Source: Pseudomonas syringae KCTC 12500 (GTDB taxonomy: Bacteria > Pseudomonadota > Gammaproteobacteria > Pseudomonadales > Pseudomonadaceae). Taken from it: DNA of 64,000 bases. Location of the stretch: NCBI RefSeq assembly GCF_000507185.2, contig NZ_AYTM02000002.1, positions 1,759,501 through 1,823,500 of the forward strand, given 5' to 3'. Of the stretch, positions 33,178 through 42,214 are shown piece after piece. A program made the position numbers and the translations under genes. The notes under the pieces were generated by a model, which was not told the DNA's origin, searched no databases, and worked only from the letters and a program-made list of their open reading frames with translations. The first letter of the stretch is position 1. The number at the start of each line of letters is the position of its first letter.

Positions 33178-34090
33178 CATTAAAAGATCCCCTTTTTATC
33201 TCACGCTCCCTAGGCTAACCGCTCACTTATCGGTGAACGGCACCATTAGGGCTCCGGTGAGGTCGCCTCATTTTCGTCCGTGGCTGGCTTGGAGCGATCT
33301 CTTATCTAGTTGAGGTTTCTTACTTAATCCGCATCAAGGCTCCCGGTTTTCGTCTCTACTCGGCCATGCCACATTTCGCCAAGCGCTCGCGGATAGCGGG
33401 CGATTTGAGGCTCTCACACCGCGATGTTTGCCAAAGCCACCGGATGAATCTTGCAGGGTGTAAATGTTTTAGGCGCGCGATCCTCCCACTGCAATGAAGG
33501 GTATGCGCGACGCGAGCTCCCTGATGGGATAGATACCTCATCGCCGATACACTTCTCACAATCCTTCACCTGCCCGGGGTGCCCACGCCCAGGTATTTCC
33601 AAACCCATATAAATACCAGAAAGTTTTTTCCGCTAATAGCAAGCGAAACTAATTCCTATCAAAGCGGCTCTCAATCCAACAAGAATGATCACTGAGAACC
33701 GACTACAGAGAATAAGATATACCTCCAACTTATCGGGAAGGTCAGATTTTGGCTCTGCGCTCGAACCTCTATTACTCCTGCACGGAGACCGATTTCGTAT
33801 CTGAAAGCTGAGTTAGTTGCGCGCAGAGAAAAAACCAGATGTGAACTATCCTGCACAATCCAGATGCTATGAGAACTACGGCCCGGCGAGCTCTGAGAGC
33901 TATGGGCCGCTTCAATATGAGCACAACGTCAAGTTGCAATATACGCCATAATCGATCATACATACGATAAACGATTGATTTGTAAGGACATTTTATATCC
34001 ACACTGCTGATAATAATGAGTGAATTTCACTTGTGATAAATACTTCTTGAAACTAATTGGCCCATGATTTAGCTTCAATAGAAATTATTG
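33178..34090. other. AT-richer spacer between island tRNA and gmtY
   Basis: Most of this stretch of about 900 bases looks non-coding. The part from 33,600 onward is clearly richer in A+T than the core genome and must hold the promoter of the gmtY operon, but no single box stands out. A short reverse-strand frame within it is listed separately. Confidence 0.5.
33414..33608 (-). CDS. Small uncharacterised protein, possibly frameshifted
   Basis: This is a 64-codon frame with protein-like wording (a CEKC pair, WEDRAPKTFTPCKIHP). It stops at a TGA, while the next frame continues to 33,356 with KSPAIRERLAKCGMAE. That two-frame pattern suggests either a decayed slightly longer gene or chance. There is no clear ribosome-binding site. 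It runs toward the tRNA. I do not recognise a family. Confidence 0.25.
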   Translation of the reverse strand: MGLEIPGRGHPGQVKDCEKCIGDEVSIPSGSSRRAYPSLQWEDRAPKTFTPCKIHPVALANIAV

Positions 34091-35524
34091 ATGTCTGGAA
34101 CGGTGGAAATGAAACACTTCATTTTGGTCGAAGCCCCCCTGACGACCGAGGAAAACTATCTTCTGCTCCATCTCGACCCAGACCTTCCGGATGAGTGCAG
34201 GGAATTCAAACCGTTTTCTCATTACAGCCTATGGCTAGCACGGAGGGGTTACGCTCCGAACACTGCGAAACTATACGCAGAGCACGTTGGCCGGTTTATT
34301 GACTATGTGTACGAAGCAGCACACACCCAATTCCCGGTTGATGTCGAGCTCACGACTGAGACCATCATTTACAGCTACCAGGCTTACCTGCTATTCGGCA
34401 AAGGAGCATCAAACCCCATTGCAAGCACGCTGGCTGAGAGCCTTGGGAAAGAGAAACTTACCAGCCATAACTCCCTCGCACAGACTATCGAATCATCGAT
34501 CTACTGGTTCCTCAAAGTTTTAGAGGCCAAGAACAGCATTGCTCCCGACGTATTATTCAGCCCGTTCTATCTCAATCGTGCCGAATACCGAAGCCAATCG
34601 GAAGTTTCTGCCCACAAGGCTAAATCTTGGCTGGCTGCAGTCATCAGTGACTCACTCAAATCCGTCCTGCCAAAGGAAAAAAAAGGCAGACTGTTTCCGC
34701 AGGCGAAGCGCAGGGACAGGAAGAACGACAAGCAGGGATTCAAGACTATTGCCTACCCCATCGAGCGATCCGTTGATTTGGTTAGGCAGCCGAAGCCAAG
34801 GAGGTCAAAAACTTTTTATCGGGACATGACTTTCTACGCCCTGCTCGCTGCGACCGGTGCTCGTAGCAGCGAGGCGCTCCAAATCAGAATGCCCGACATC
34901 GATGCTGATACGTTTGCAGTCTTCCTTCGAGACCCATTTGCCAGGAAGACTCCCGGCATTACTGAAAGCGAATATAAGCTTCTCTCATGGAAAGGCCGTG
35001 ACACGGAGCTGACTTACATGATCGAACCATTCGCCAAGATCTTTTGGGAAAGTTTGGAAAAGTATTTGGCTCTGGAATACAACTCTAGCGTAGACCATGA
35101 TTTTGTGTTTCAGAATTCTGACGCCAGGCCTTTTTTCGCTAGCGATAGAAGCAGCCGCGACAAAACCTTCAAGAAATACGCCCAGAAAGCAGGTTTGATG
35201 GACGTGTCTGGTATCAGCCCCCATTCACTTAGGCATATGTACGGAACCTACACCCTTAACTACATGCCAGTACCGGGCCAGAGCACTCCAGGCTTCCCAA
35301 TTACATATGTGAAAATTCTCATGGGGCACTCCAGCGTCACCTCTACAATGAAGTATGCCAAACATGACACCGATATTATCGAGGCCTACTTGCAGCACGC
35401 AAATCAGTATGTAACTCAGCGGGGGGAGGACTCCCTTAGAACAATCCGCGAAGAGTTCCATGCTCGTCAGCTTGAGCTATTGAGAGACGAAGCCCAACGT
35501 ATCAAAGGAACCAAAAATGATTAA
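34091..35524 (+). CDS. gmtY: GMT tyrosine recombinase GmtY
   Basis: The product is 477 residues. A tyrosine-recombinase catalytic set is visible: Arg in ATGARSSEAL (about 257), HSLRH (about 379), His in LMGHSSV (about 407) and the nucleophile Tyr in MKYAKH (about 420). The N-terminal part resembles a SAM-like core-binding domain (YSLWLARRGYAPNTAKLYAEH). Its place as first gene before a very large second recombinase and a small coiled-coil protein matches the Gamma-Mobile-Trio order. It probably cuts and joins the island ends. Two in-frame ATGs (34,091 and 34,109) are possible starts. The end overlaps gmtZ by 8 bases. Confidence 0.85.
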   Translation: MSGTVEMKHFILVEAPLTTEENYLLLHLDPDLPDECREFKPFSHYSLWLARRGYAPNTAKLYAEHVGRFIDYVYEAAHTQFPVDVELTTETIIYSYQAYLLFGKGASNPIASTLAESLGKEKLTSHNSLAQTIESSIYWFLKVLEAKNSIAPDVLFSPFYLNRAEYRSQSEVSAHKAKSWLAAVISDSLKSVLPKEKKGRLFPQAKRRDRKNDKQGFKTIAYPIERSVDLVRQPKPRRSKTFYRDMTFYALLAATGARSSEALQIRMPDIDADTFAVFLRDPFARKTPGITESEYKLLSWKGRDTELTYMIEPFAKIFWESLEKYLALEYNSSVDHDFVFQNSDARPFFASDRSSRDKTFKKYAQKAGLMDVSGISPHSLRHMYGTYTLNYMPVPGQSTPGFPITYVKILMGHSSVTSTMKYAKHDTDIIEAYLQHANQYVTQRGEDSLRTIREEFHARQLELLRDEAQRIKGTKND

Positions 35525-38500
35525 TCTTACCAAGGGCATTATCATCGTTCAATCGGGAGATGACCTGGCGAGATCAATCCAGTCAGCTATCACCAAGGCT
35601 AAGGATTGCATCTGCCAAGAGCTTTTCCAAGCTAAGCATGTGCCTCCTAGCAAAGTTACAAGCTCGCCTCGCAACGAATTCTATACTGCTTCTATCATGC
35701 GACTGTTCGACGGCCATCTCAGCACGGTAAACGTCCCAGTGTACGACGAAACCTGGGTACAGAATGCCTATACATGCTCAAAGAAGACACCTGAGCCTGA
35801 GATCGCAAAGGAGGTAATTCCAAAAGCCGCTCATGACTGGCTAACCAAGGCTTCGCTGGAAAGGCTGAGCAGAGACTGTGTGCTAATTCTTCACTTCCTC
35901 TGGCAGGAGAAAGCGGTGCTCCTCCCGGCGGACATGAAGAAACCTATCGTTGGCAACCCTAGAACCGAGACAAACTTTTTCGAGGTCGCAGCAGCCTATT
36001 ATACTGAAGTGCTAGCACTAGTTAGGTTGCCTTTTGTGTCTCACGTTTCTTACACAGGCATACCAGACATTACCACCGTAATGAACCCCACTGCCGTTAG
36101 CAATTTCGAATGGAATGCGTGGAGGATGATTCGCTCCACAGACTGGCACAGGATCGAGGATATTGATCCTGTCGACATTTCAGCCTTGGTGGGTCACTTG
36201 GTTTCATCACGAAATGGTGGTGTGAGTTGGTTCAAGTACCCTATCGCCCCTGCCGCCTTTTGGGGCTATATACAACGTCTGTATCCTGATCGCTGCAGGC
36301 AGGGCGACTTAGAGAGACCAATCAAGAATTCCAGTCATGCAAATAGAAACGCGCTCATTTCTGGTGAGTTCGCATATCCTCCGGAGCACAAAACGATAGT
36401 TGAGACATGGTTAAAACACCAAGACAAATTCATCAACCTGCTTAAGACTCGCGGATTGAAAAAATATGCTGAGTATGCGAAGAGCTTTTCCATTCTCAAC
36501 ACATATTTGTTTAGCGAGTTGTACGAATCGACAAAAAAAGCCCCACCAGTCCCAAAGGAGTTTACTCGTCGGCATATTGAAGGTGACGGATTTGAGGGTT
36601 TCATTTCCTATCTACATAGGGGGAGGACGAAGGGAACAGTTAAGAACACCTTGTACAGAATAGACGCACTTTTTAATTACTTCGTAGTAAACTCCACAAT
36701 CGACAACGACCTTACCGGGTTCATAAATCCGATTTCGGACATCGACTACCCGGTAGTCAAAAGGAAAGCCGGATCCAACAAGCCGGCTTTCGGATCTGAA
36801 CACTTCCCATACCTGCTGCAGTATTGCTATGCAATTGAATCCTTTTCAACATACCTTTCCGACAAGGTTTTTGAAGAGAAAGAAAGCTTGTATGATCCAA
36901 AATACAGGGCAGATATCGAGACTAAAAACTGGAACGATGCCCATAGGGTGGTGCAAACTGAAAAACATGGCTACGTCCCACTAGTTTTTTACCGCAATCC
37001 TAATTTTGATACTTCGCAGCCAAAATCGGTATCAAACTCGCCGATTATGTACGAAGCCCTGCGCCTTCTCCCAAGAGTCCTATTTCCACATGTTGAGCGC
37101 AATGACGACTGGACTCACTATCCTCAGTTAAACCATATTCGGCACAACATAGTTGCTCTGGAAACTGGCGTCCGAAGCTTACACATTCGTTGGTTGGATA
37201 AGCGCACATATGATAAACATATAGATCGGTCAAGGCCGTTACCCCCAATCTGCAAATTACATATCAACACAGATAAGGCCAACGGGCCTTGGGATGCTAC
37301 TGTTTCACGAAATGTCATTGAGGTGCTAGATCGACAGAAAAAAATGATACTGCAAATCGGCGACCCCTCAATGGAAAGTGCCGTATGGTATGACAATCAC
37401 GAGGATAGCCCATTTGGAAAAGTTATTAGCATTTTTTCAAAAGGCGGCACCCCTGGAGTACTGGCTGCAGACTCGTATGCGAAATATTTCAGGAGACTCA
37501 TTTACTCCTTCGACTTGTTCTGCCGATTCCAGCTAAGAGTCAACTCTACTAATCGGATGCCGAAGGCCCTGGCCGATTTTGAGTCAATCGATGATCCACA
37601 CGACTACTTAGCAGCCGTCAAGCTGGGAGCCGAAGCTTACAAAATGATCGAACATACCCCTCATTCTTGTAGGGTATCTGTGGTATCCGAGTACATCAGG
37701 ATTTTACCACCCCACATCATCGGGGCTTTCATCACAGGTCAGGCCACAGATGCACACGTCATGTACTACGCAAAGCTCGATCCTGCATACCTCAAGGCTG
37801 TGGCGCAGCATCAGAAACTCAGTATTGAACACGGTTGGCTTCTTGACCGTCCAGCAATGTCTTCCATCAAGGCCGAAGACGTCGCCTCCACGCTGCAACA
37901 AGCATTCCGCCGAGACAAGGACAAGTCCCTTATCGACTTCGGCGCAATCTCATTCGACCGAGAAACTGATAATAATGTGCTGTCAGGCATCAAGGCTGCA
38001 AAGCAGCGGCCTGTTGATTCGCTTGCCTTCATGCCGACCCATATCTGCCCATTTGGCAACCAATGTACAGAGGACGTCATCAAAGACCTAGGCGCTGTGC
38101 CTGGCTCAAGGATGCCTTGCGGTGGCTGTTATTATTCGATCAAGACTGTCGACCACCTGCCTAGGATTTATGGGCTTATTCGCGTGTTAACTGACGAGTG
38201 CAGCGAACTGGAAAGCCATATTTCCGAGGCCAAACGCAATGGCGCATCTTCCGAAAGCTTAGTGCCGAAAGCCAACCATCGAAAATTCTTAGCTTCAGAG
38301 ATTATTTCCTGGAGCGTTACCGCTCACTGCCTTGAGCAAATGCACAACGAAATCAAGATGCGTTCGAGCTTCTTGGTGGAAAAGCCTGAAATCGTATCCG
38401 GACATCTGGATCGCTTAGAGTTTCAAGAAAACACCCTCTCCAACTTGATTGCACGTACCGCTGAAGCCAAGTCACATGCAGAATTTTTCACTCCTCAGTT

Positions 38501-38747
38501 GAAACATCAGATCATGGCCGCACGTCACAAGCTCTTGGCATTCACAGGGGACTTTAACCGCATTCTGCAAGAAGCCCCCATCGGATTCACATTGATCGAC
38601 GAATTCAGAGGCTTGATTAGATCTGCCTGTGAAGTCCTTGGCTTGTCGTTACATGATTTGGGTGAAGCGATGAGTAAGCCCATGGCCCTTGACCGCCCCA
38701 ACTCGATTCTGAAGCTGATATCAAAGCCTGAGAGTACCCCTGTATGA
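35517..38747 (+). CDS. gmtZ: GMT integrase GmtZ (large, with Cys-rich C-terminal region)
   Basis: The product is 1,076 residues. A divergent tyrosine-recombinase core is suggested by TGVRSLHIRWLD (about 550), HSCRVSVVSEY (about 715, the HxxR box) and ATDAHVMYYAKLD (about 748, the Tyr box). After it comes a Cys cluster, CPFGNQC ... CGGCYYS (843-870), likely a zinc site, then a helical tail with coiled-coil character. The length and the partner genes fit GmtZ. The ATG overlaps the gmtY stop region and the stop overlaps the gmtX ATG (ATGA), so the trio is translationally coupled. Confidence 0.83.
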   Translation: MINLTKGIIIVQSGDDLARSIQSAITKAKDCICQELFQAKHVPPSKVTSSPRNEFYTASIMRLFDGHLSTVNVPVYDETWVQNAYTCSKKTPEPEIAKEVIPKAAHDWLTKASLERLSRDCVLILHFLWQEKAVLLPADMKKPIVGNPRTETNFFEVAAAYYTEVLALVRLPFVSHVSYTGIPDITTVMNPTAVSNFEWNAWRMIRSTDWHRIEDIDPVDISALVGHLVSSRNGGVSWFKYPIAPAAFWGYIQRLYPDRCRQGDLERPIKNSSHANRNALISGEFAYPPEHKTIVETWLKHQDKFINLLKTRGLKKYAEYAKSFSILNTYLFSELYESTKKAPPVPKEFTRRHIEGDGFEGFISYLHRGRTKGTVKNTLYRIDALFNYFVVNSTIDNDLTGFINPISDIDYPVVKRKAGSNKPAFGSEHFPYLLQYCYAIESFSTYLSDKVFEEKESLYDPKYRADIETKNWNDAHRVVQTEKHGYVPLVFYRNPNFDTSQPKSVSNSPIMYEALRLLPRVLFPHVERNDDWTHYPQLNHIRHNIVALETGVRSLHIRWLDKRTYDKHIDRSRPLPPICKLHINTDKANGPWDATVSRNVIEVLDRQKKMILQIGDPSMESAVWYDNHEDSPFGKVISIFSKGGTPGVLAADSYAKYFRRLIYSFDLFCRFQLRVNSTNRMPKALADFESIDDPHDYLAAVKLGAEAYKMIEHTPHSCRVSVVSEYIRILPPHIIGAFITGQATDAHVMYYAKLDPAYLKAVAQHQKLSIEHGWLLDRPAMSSIKAEDVASTLQQAFRRDKDKSLIDFGAISFDRETDNNVLSGIKAAKQRPVDSLAFMPTHICPFGNQCTEDVIKDLGAVPGSRMPCGGCYYSIKTVDHLPRIYGLIRVLTDECSELESHISEAKRNGASSESLVPKANHRKFLASEIISWSVTAHCLEQMHNEIKMRSSFLVEKPEIVSGHLDRLEFQENTLSNLIARTAEAKSHAEFFTPQLKHQIMAARHKLLAFTGDFNRILQEAPIGFTLIDEFRGLIRSACEVLGLSLHDLGEAMSKPMALDRPNSILKLISKPESTPV

Positions 38748-39412
38748 CCAAAGGAGCGAAGCCAGGGCAGAACCGATTTGCGGGTGCTCAGAAACGCAGT
38801 CTTGATTATAGGCTCACACGAATCAAAGACGAAGTGATCCCGAGGCTGAAAGCTTTTGTAGGGAAAACATCCTTTGTCGGCGTAACACCCTTCTCCCAAT
38901 TTTGTGCCGAGTTGTACAATGATGGCCTTGCTGTAAATGAAAAAAAGATCGGATATAGAACGCTCGTCCAGAATAGTGAGTACTGGTCGCTCGTCGGGCC
39001 TATCTATTACAGATACTGGGATTCATCCAACAACATGGAATCCAAGAAGGACAGCCTAGTTGGTAAGCTGGCTGTTCAGCGGGCAGACCGCCTTCAAGCT
39101 GATATAGGAAGACTGGAGAAAGAAGTCAAAGCCCTTCGAGCGGCGCTGCGGGCTCATGGCGCCTCGCCTACTGCCTTGACGGAGGGAAAGATCAACGATG
39201 AAGGTTTCATGGCAAAGTTTGACAAAACCTGCCGTGTTTTAAAGCTCGTACTCGATGCGAGTGATGGGATGTTTACGGCTGACATTCAGGCGAAAAAAAT
39301 AAGCTGTGCTTACAATGACCTGGAACCAGCAGAGGGACTTGCACCGAAAGAGCTCATTGAACCATTTATCAGCTGGATGCAATCCAAAGAGAAAGATCAT
39401 GACGGCGACTGA
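38744..39412 (+). CDS. gmtX: GMT protein GmtX
   Basis: The product is 222 residues. The N-terminus is basic (MTKGAKPGQNRFAGAQKRSLDYRLTR is the opening, shortened here by eye to a positively charged segment), the middle has a small putative DNA-binding region, and a coiled coil runs through about 105-140 (RLQADIGRLEKEVKALRAA). The exact biochemical role of GmtX is unknown; it is the third conserved member of the trio. It overlaps both neighbours by a few bases. The assignment rests on position, size and wording. Confidence 0.75.
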   Translation: MTKGAKPGQNRFAGAQKRSLDYRLTRIKDEVIPRLKAFVGKTSFVGVTPFSQFCAELYNDGLAVNEKKIGYRTLVQNSEYWSLVGPIYYRYWDSSNNMESKKDSLVGKLAVQRADRLQADIGRLEKEVKALRAALRAHGASPTALTEGKINDEGFMAKFDKTCRVLKLVLDASDGMFTADIQAKKISCAYNDLEPAEGLAPKELIEPFISWMQSKEKDHDGD

Positions 39413-39872
39413 CCGGAAGCGCTCACCCTTTGAGCGCTACAGAGACTATGTCATGCGCCTGGAACAAGCTGGCAAGAAGTTCCCTGTGAATCAGTTCGGG
39501 GATATCAACTTCAGCAAAATAGCTGATGAGTGCGGCAGTCGCCGACAATGGTTTTCCGAAAGTGCCAAGAAGATCTTTTGCTCCAATGGCGATACCTTAG
39601 AACAGGTTATTGCCAAAGATATTCGAAAAATTGGCAGTGAGTTTTTTGCGCCCAAGAACCACGAGCCTGTTCTCTTGGACATGGCGGAGTCAACAAACCG
39701 AGAGTCGAACCGCTTGCGAGCCATACTGGAGCAAAAGCTTAAGGAAAACGAATTACTTCGCGAACAGGTTGAACGTCTATCGGCTGAGGTGCGCTTGCTT
39801 CGGACGAATATGGCCGAAATAAGTGGCCAGCAGGAACTGATGATAGATTCGGGGCGGTCATTTAGCTTATGA
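39399..39872 (+). CDS. Uncharacterised coiled-coil protein of the GMT operon
   Basis: The product is 157 residues. An N-terminal part (about 5-70) has the feel of a small DNA-binding helical domain (NFSKIADECGSRRQWFSESAKK). The C-terminal half is coiled coil (LRAILEQKLKENELLREQVE). This mirrors the layout of GmtX, so it could be a divergent relative. Its ATG overlaps the gmtX end by 14 bases and its stop overlaps the helicase ATG, so it belongs to the same five-gene unit. I do not recognise a named family. Confidence 0.7.
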   Translation: MTATDRKRSPFERYRDYVMRLEQAGKKFPVNQFGDINFSKIADECGSRRQWFSESAKKIFCSNGDTLEQVIAKDIRKIGSEFFAPKNHEPVLLDMAESTNRESNRLRAILEQKLKENELLREQVERLSAEVRLLRTNMAEISGQQELMIDSGRSFSL

Positions 39873-42034
39873 GCAGTCTGTGCAGTGTCATTCAGGTTAG
39901 TTCGGTGAAAGTGGGCAGCTTTGGAGGGGCCATTTTTTCAGGACGCATCCTTGGCGAGAACGAAGTCTATACATGCAAGGCAAGTTACAAGGTAATCACT
40001 CGCGTCCCACAGCCAGGCGAATGCTGGAAAATCAATGGCTCGATCGTAAGTCGCGATCAATTCCGAAACTTTGTTCTGGTTGAAAGCTGTCACATTGTGA
40101 ACCTGCCAGTGGCTGCTTACGTTGAGCGGTTGCTTGTTAAGCATCCGGCGTTCCGTGGGCTTTCATTTGGCAAAGCAAAAGTTACGAGACTGATCAGAAA
40201 ACTCGGAGCGGAAAATCTAGCCCAGACCCTGACTGAGGGAAGAGTTGGCACCTTAGCAGAGGTGATCAACCCCGACCTGGCTCAGAAGATCGTGGACGCT
40301 TGGATGACGCTGCAGAACGAGATTTCTACTATTGAATTCCTCATGGAACACCATTTCGACCCAGGCCTTGCGAAAAGCATCCTGAGAGTCTGTCAGACCG
40401 ATACAGTGGAAAGGCTAAAGCGCAACCCATATAGCTTGGTAGCTTTTCAAGGTGTCCATCCGAACCTGTGGAAAACTGTGGAGGCCACCGCATCCAAGCT
40501 GGGTATTTCTCCCAATGATCCACGGAGATTGGTTGGGCTTGTCGAGCACCTTCTTTATGTCCGCCTGGATCAAGGACATACCGCGTGCCCGGTTGACGAC
40601 CTAAAAACTGAGCTGGCTCTGAAGCTGCGCACTCCTATACTGGTTGATCTCGCAATAACGTCTGCTCTTGACAGGCGTGCGGTGTGCGTAAAGAAACTAT
40701 ATGGCGCAACGTTGATCCAGCCGCTGGGTGCCGCCCTCGTCGAGAGCCAACTGGAGCAGCGTGTGGCGAGCCTAACGTCTGCGCCGACGTCACTACTCCA
40801 CGGCTCACCCCAGGAACTGGCTCAGGCGATTGAGGACTACTGTTCGCGCCGGGAGCTGGCCTCTGGACATTCGCTCACGCCAGGGCAAAAAAATGCGGTG
40901 CTGATGGCGCTCACGAACCGAATCAGTACGCTCACCGGGTTTGGAGGAACCGGGAAGACGACAGTGCTAAGAGCCATTGTTGACATCGCATCCGAATCCC
41001 GCCCAGTACATGTCCTGGCACTCAGCGGAAAAGCCAAGGAGCGGGCAAAGGAGGCTATTGGTCGAGACACTCATACGATTCACAGCTTCCTGATCAAAGT
41101 CAGGAGCAGAGAACCCAACCTCAACAGTGACTCTGACCCGCTGGTGGTGGTTGACGAAGCCAGCATGGTGGACATCGCATTGATGCTCAAGCTTCTGAAT
41201 GCATTTGCTAAGAAAGAGCTGTCACTCTTACTCGTAGGGGACACCGGCCAACTATCCCCGGTAGGGTATGGCATTTTCTTTCACGCGATTGCCAAATCGA
41301 CAGCGATACCGTCCACTCACCTAACTAAGGTTCACAGGACGGTTGGCGATAGTCATCTGCAGAAGACCGCTATCCAGATTCGATCAGGAGAACTCAACAC
41401 CCTCCCAAGCTGGAACGGCGAGCGGGATGGCGTTTATTTGATCCACTGCACCAACACTCAGGATTTGCTTAACCACCTGTCCAGGCTCAAGCAGATAATC
41501 CCAGATGCTCAGGTTTTGACGCCCCACATGTCCGACCGCATGCCCGATTCAGGCCACAAAATTAACAACCATCTTCAAAGCGTTCTTCAGCAGACAGACG
41601 AGACGCGGGGCATCAAGATGGGCAAATTCTGGTTGCGCGTAAACGATCCCGTCATCATCACCCAGAACAGCTACGATCATAACCTGTTCAACGGAAACAC
41701 TGGCGTAATGTCCGGCATAACTAGCCTTGATGGTGAGAGCGCTGGGATTTTCACCTTTAATGGATCGGAAGTGATCCTATCTCGTATGGACTTGTTCCTG
41801 CTTGGGGTCAATCTTGCCTACGCTATCTCAATCCACAAAGCGCAAGGCAGCGAGTACCACACCTCTATTATTTGCTCCCTGACCCAAAGCGAATTTGTGG
41901 AACGCAGCATGCTTTACACCGGCATCTCGCGATCAAAGCGTCTGGCCCTGATCCTTAGCACCCAAGATCTTCTGCAGCAGGTAGTGGCTCGACCAAACCG
42001 AAGTGACACCCTCTGTGTAGGCTTTTCGGCATGA
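39869..42034 (+). CDS. RecD-like SF1B DNA helicase
   Basis: The product is 721 residues. Walker A is GFGGTGKTT (about 356), Walker B is VVVDEASMVD (about 428), and motif III is GDTGQLSPVG. C-terminal UvrD-type motifs are present (ISIHKAQGSEY, about 655; YTGISRSKR). The N-terminal third has RecD2-like helical repeats and OB-type strands. It is the last gene of the recombination operon. A helicase here could open or repair the DNA during excision or a copy-type transfer of the island; alternatively it might serve defence. The ATG overlaps the previous stop (ATGA). Confidence 0.85.
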   Translation: MSSLCSVIQVSSVKVGSFGGAIFSGRILGENEVYTCKASYKVITRVPQPGECWKINGSIVSRDQFRNFVLVESCHIVNLPVAAYVERLLVKHPAFRGLSFGKAKVTRLIRKLGAENLAQTLTEGRVGTLAEVINPDLAQKIVDAWMTLQNEISTIEFLMEHHFDPGLAKSILRVCQTDTVERLKRNPYSLVAFQGVHPNLWKTVEATASKLGISPNDPRRLVGLVEHLLYVRLDQGHTACPVDDLKTELALKLRTPILVDLAITSALDRRAVCVKKLYGATLIQPLGAALVESQLEQRVASLTSAPTSLLHGSPQELAQAIEDYCSRRELASGHSLTPGQKNAVLMALTNRISTLTGFGGTGKTTVLRAIVDIASESRPVHVLALSGKAKERAKEAIGRDTHTIHSFLIKVRSREPNLNSDSDPLVVVDEASMVDIALMLKLLNAFAKKELSLLLVGDTGQLSPVGYGIFFHAIAKSTAIPSTHLTKVHRTVGDSHLQKTAIQIRSGELNTLPSWNGERDGVYLIHCTNTQDLLNHLSRLKQIIPDAQVLTPHMSDRMPDSGHKINNHLQSVLQQTDETRGIKMGKFWLRVNDPVIITQNSYDHNLFNGNTGVMSGITSLDGESAGIFTFNGSEVILSRMDLFLLGVNLAYAISIHKAQGSEYHTSIICSLTQSEFVERSMLYTGISRSKRLALILSTQDLLQQVVARPNRSDTLCVGFSA

Positions 42035-42127
42035 CGTCGGGACGACAGCAGCCGTATCTCCGTTCAGGCCAGCAGCCGCGATGGCGGGAGCCCTGCGCGT
42101 ATCGCGGGTAAAACCCACGTAACAACC

Positions 42128-42148
42128 GCCTTAAGTCGCCGTTAAGGC
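42128..42148. promoter_or_regulatory. Perfect 7-bp hairpin between helicase and next gene
   Basis: GCCTTAA and TTAAGGC are separated by 7 bases. There is no T-run, so an operator or a processing site is as likely as a terminator for the recombination operon. Confidence 0.4.
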
Positions 42149-42214
42149 AATTACAAACCTCCCTGCCTTAGTGGCCAAATGGTAGCCTGAGCAACGCAAT
42201 TCAAGGAGGAAACC

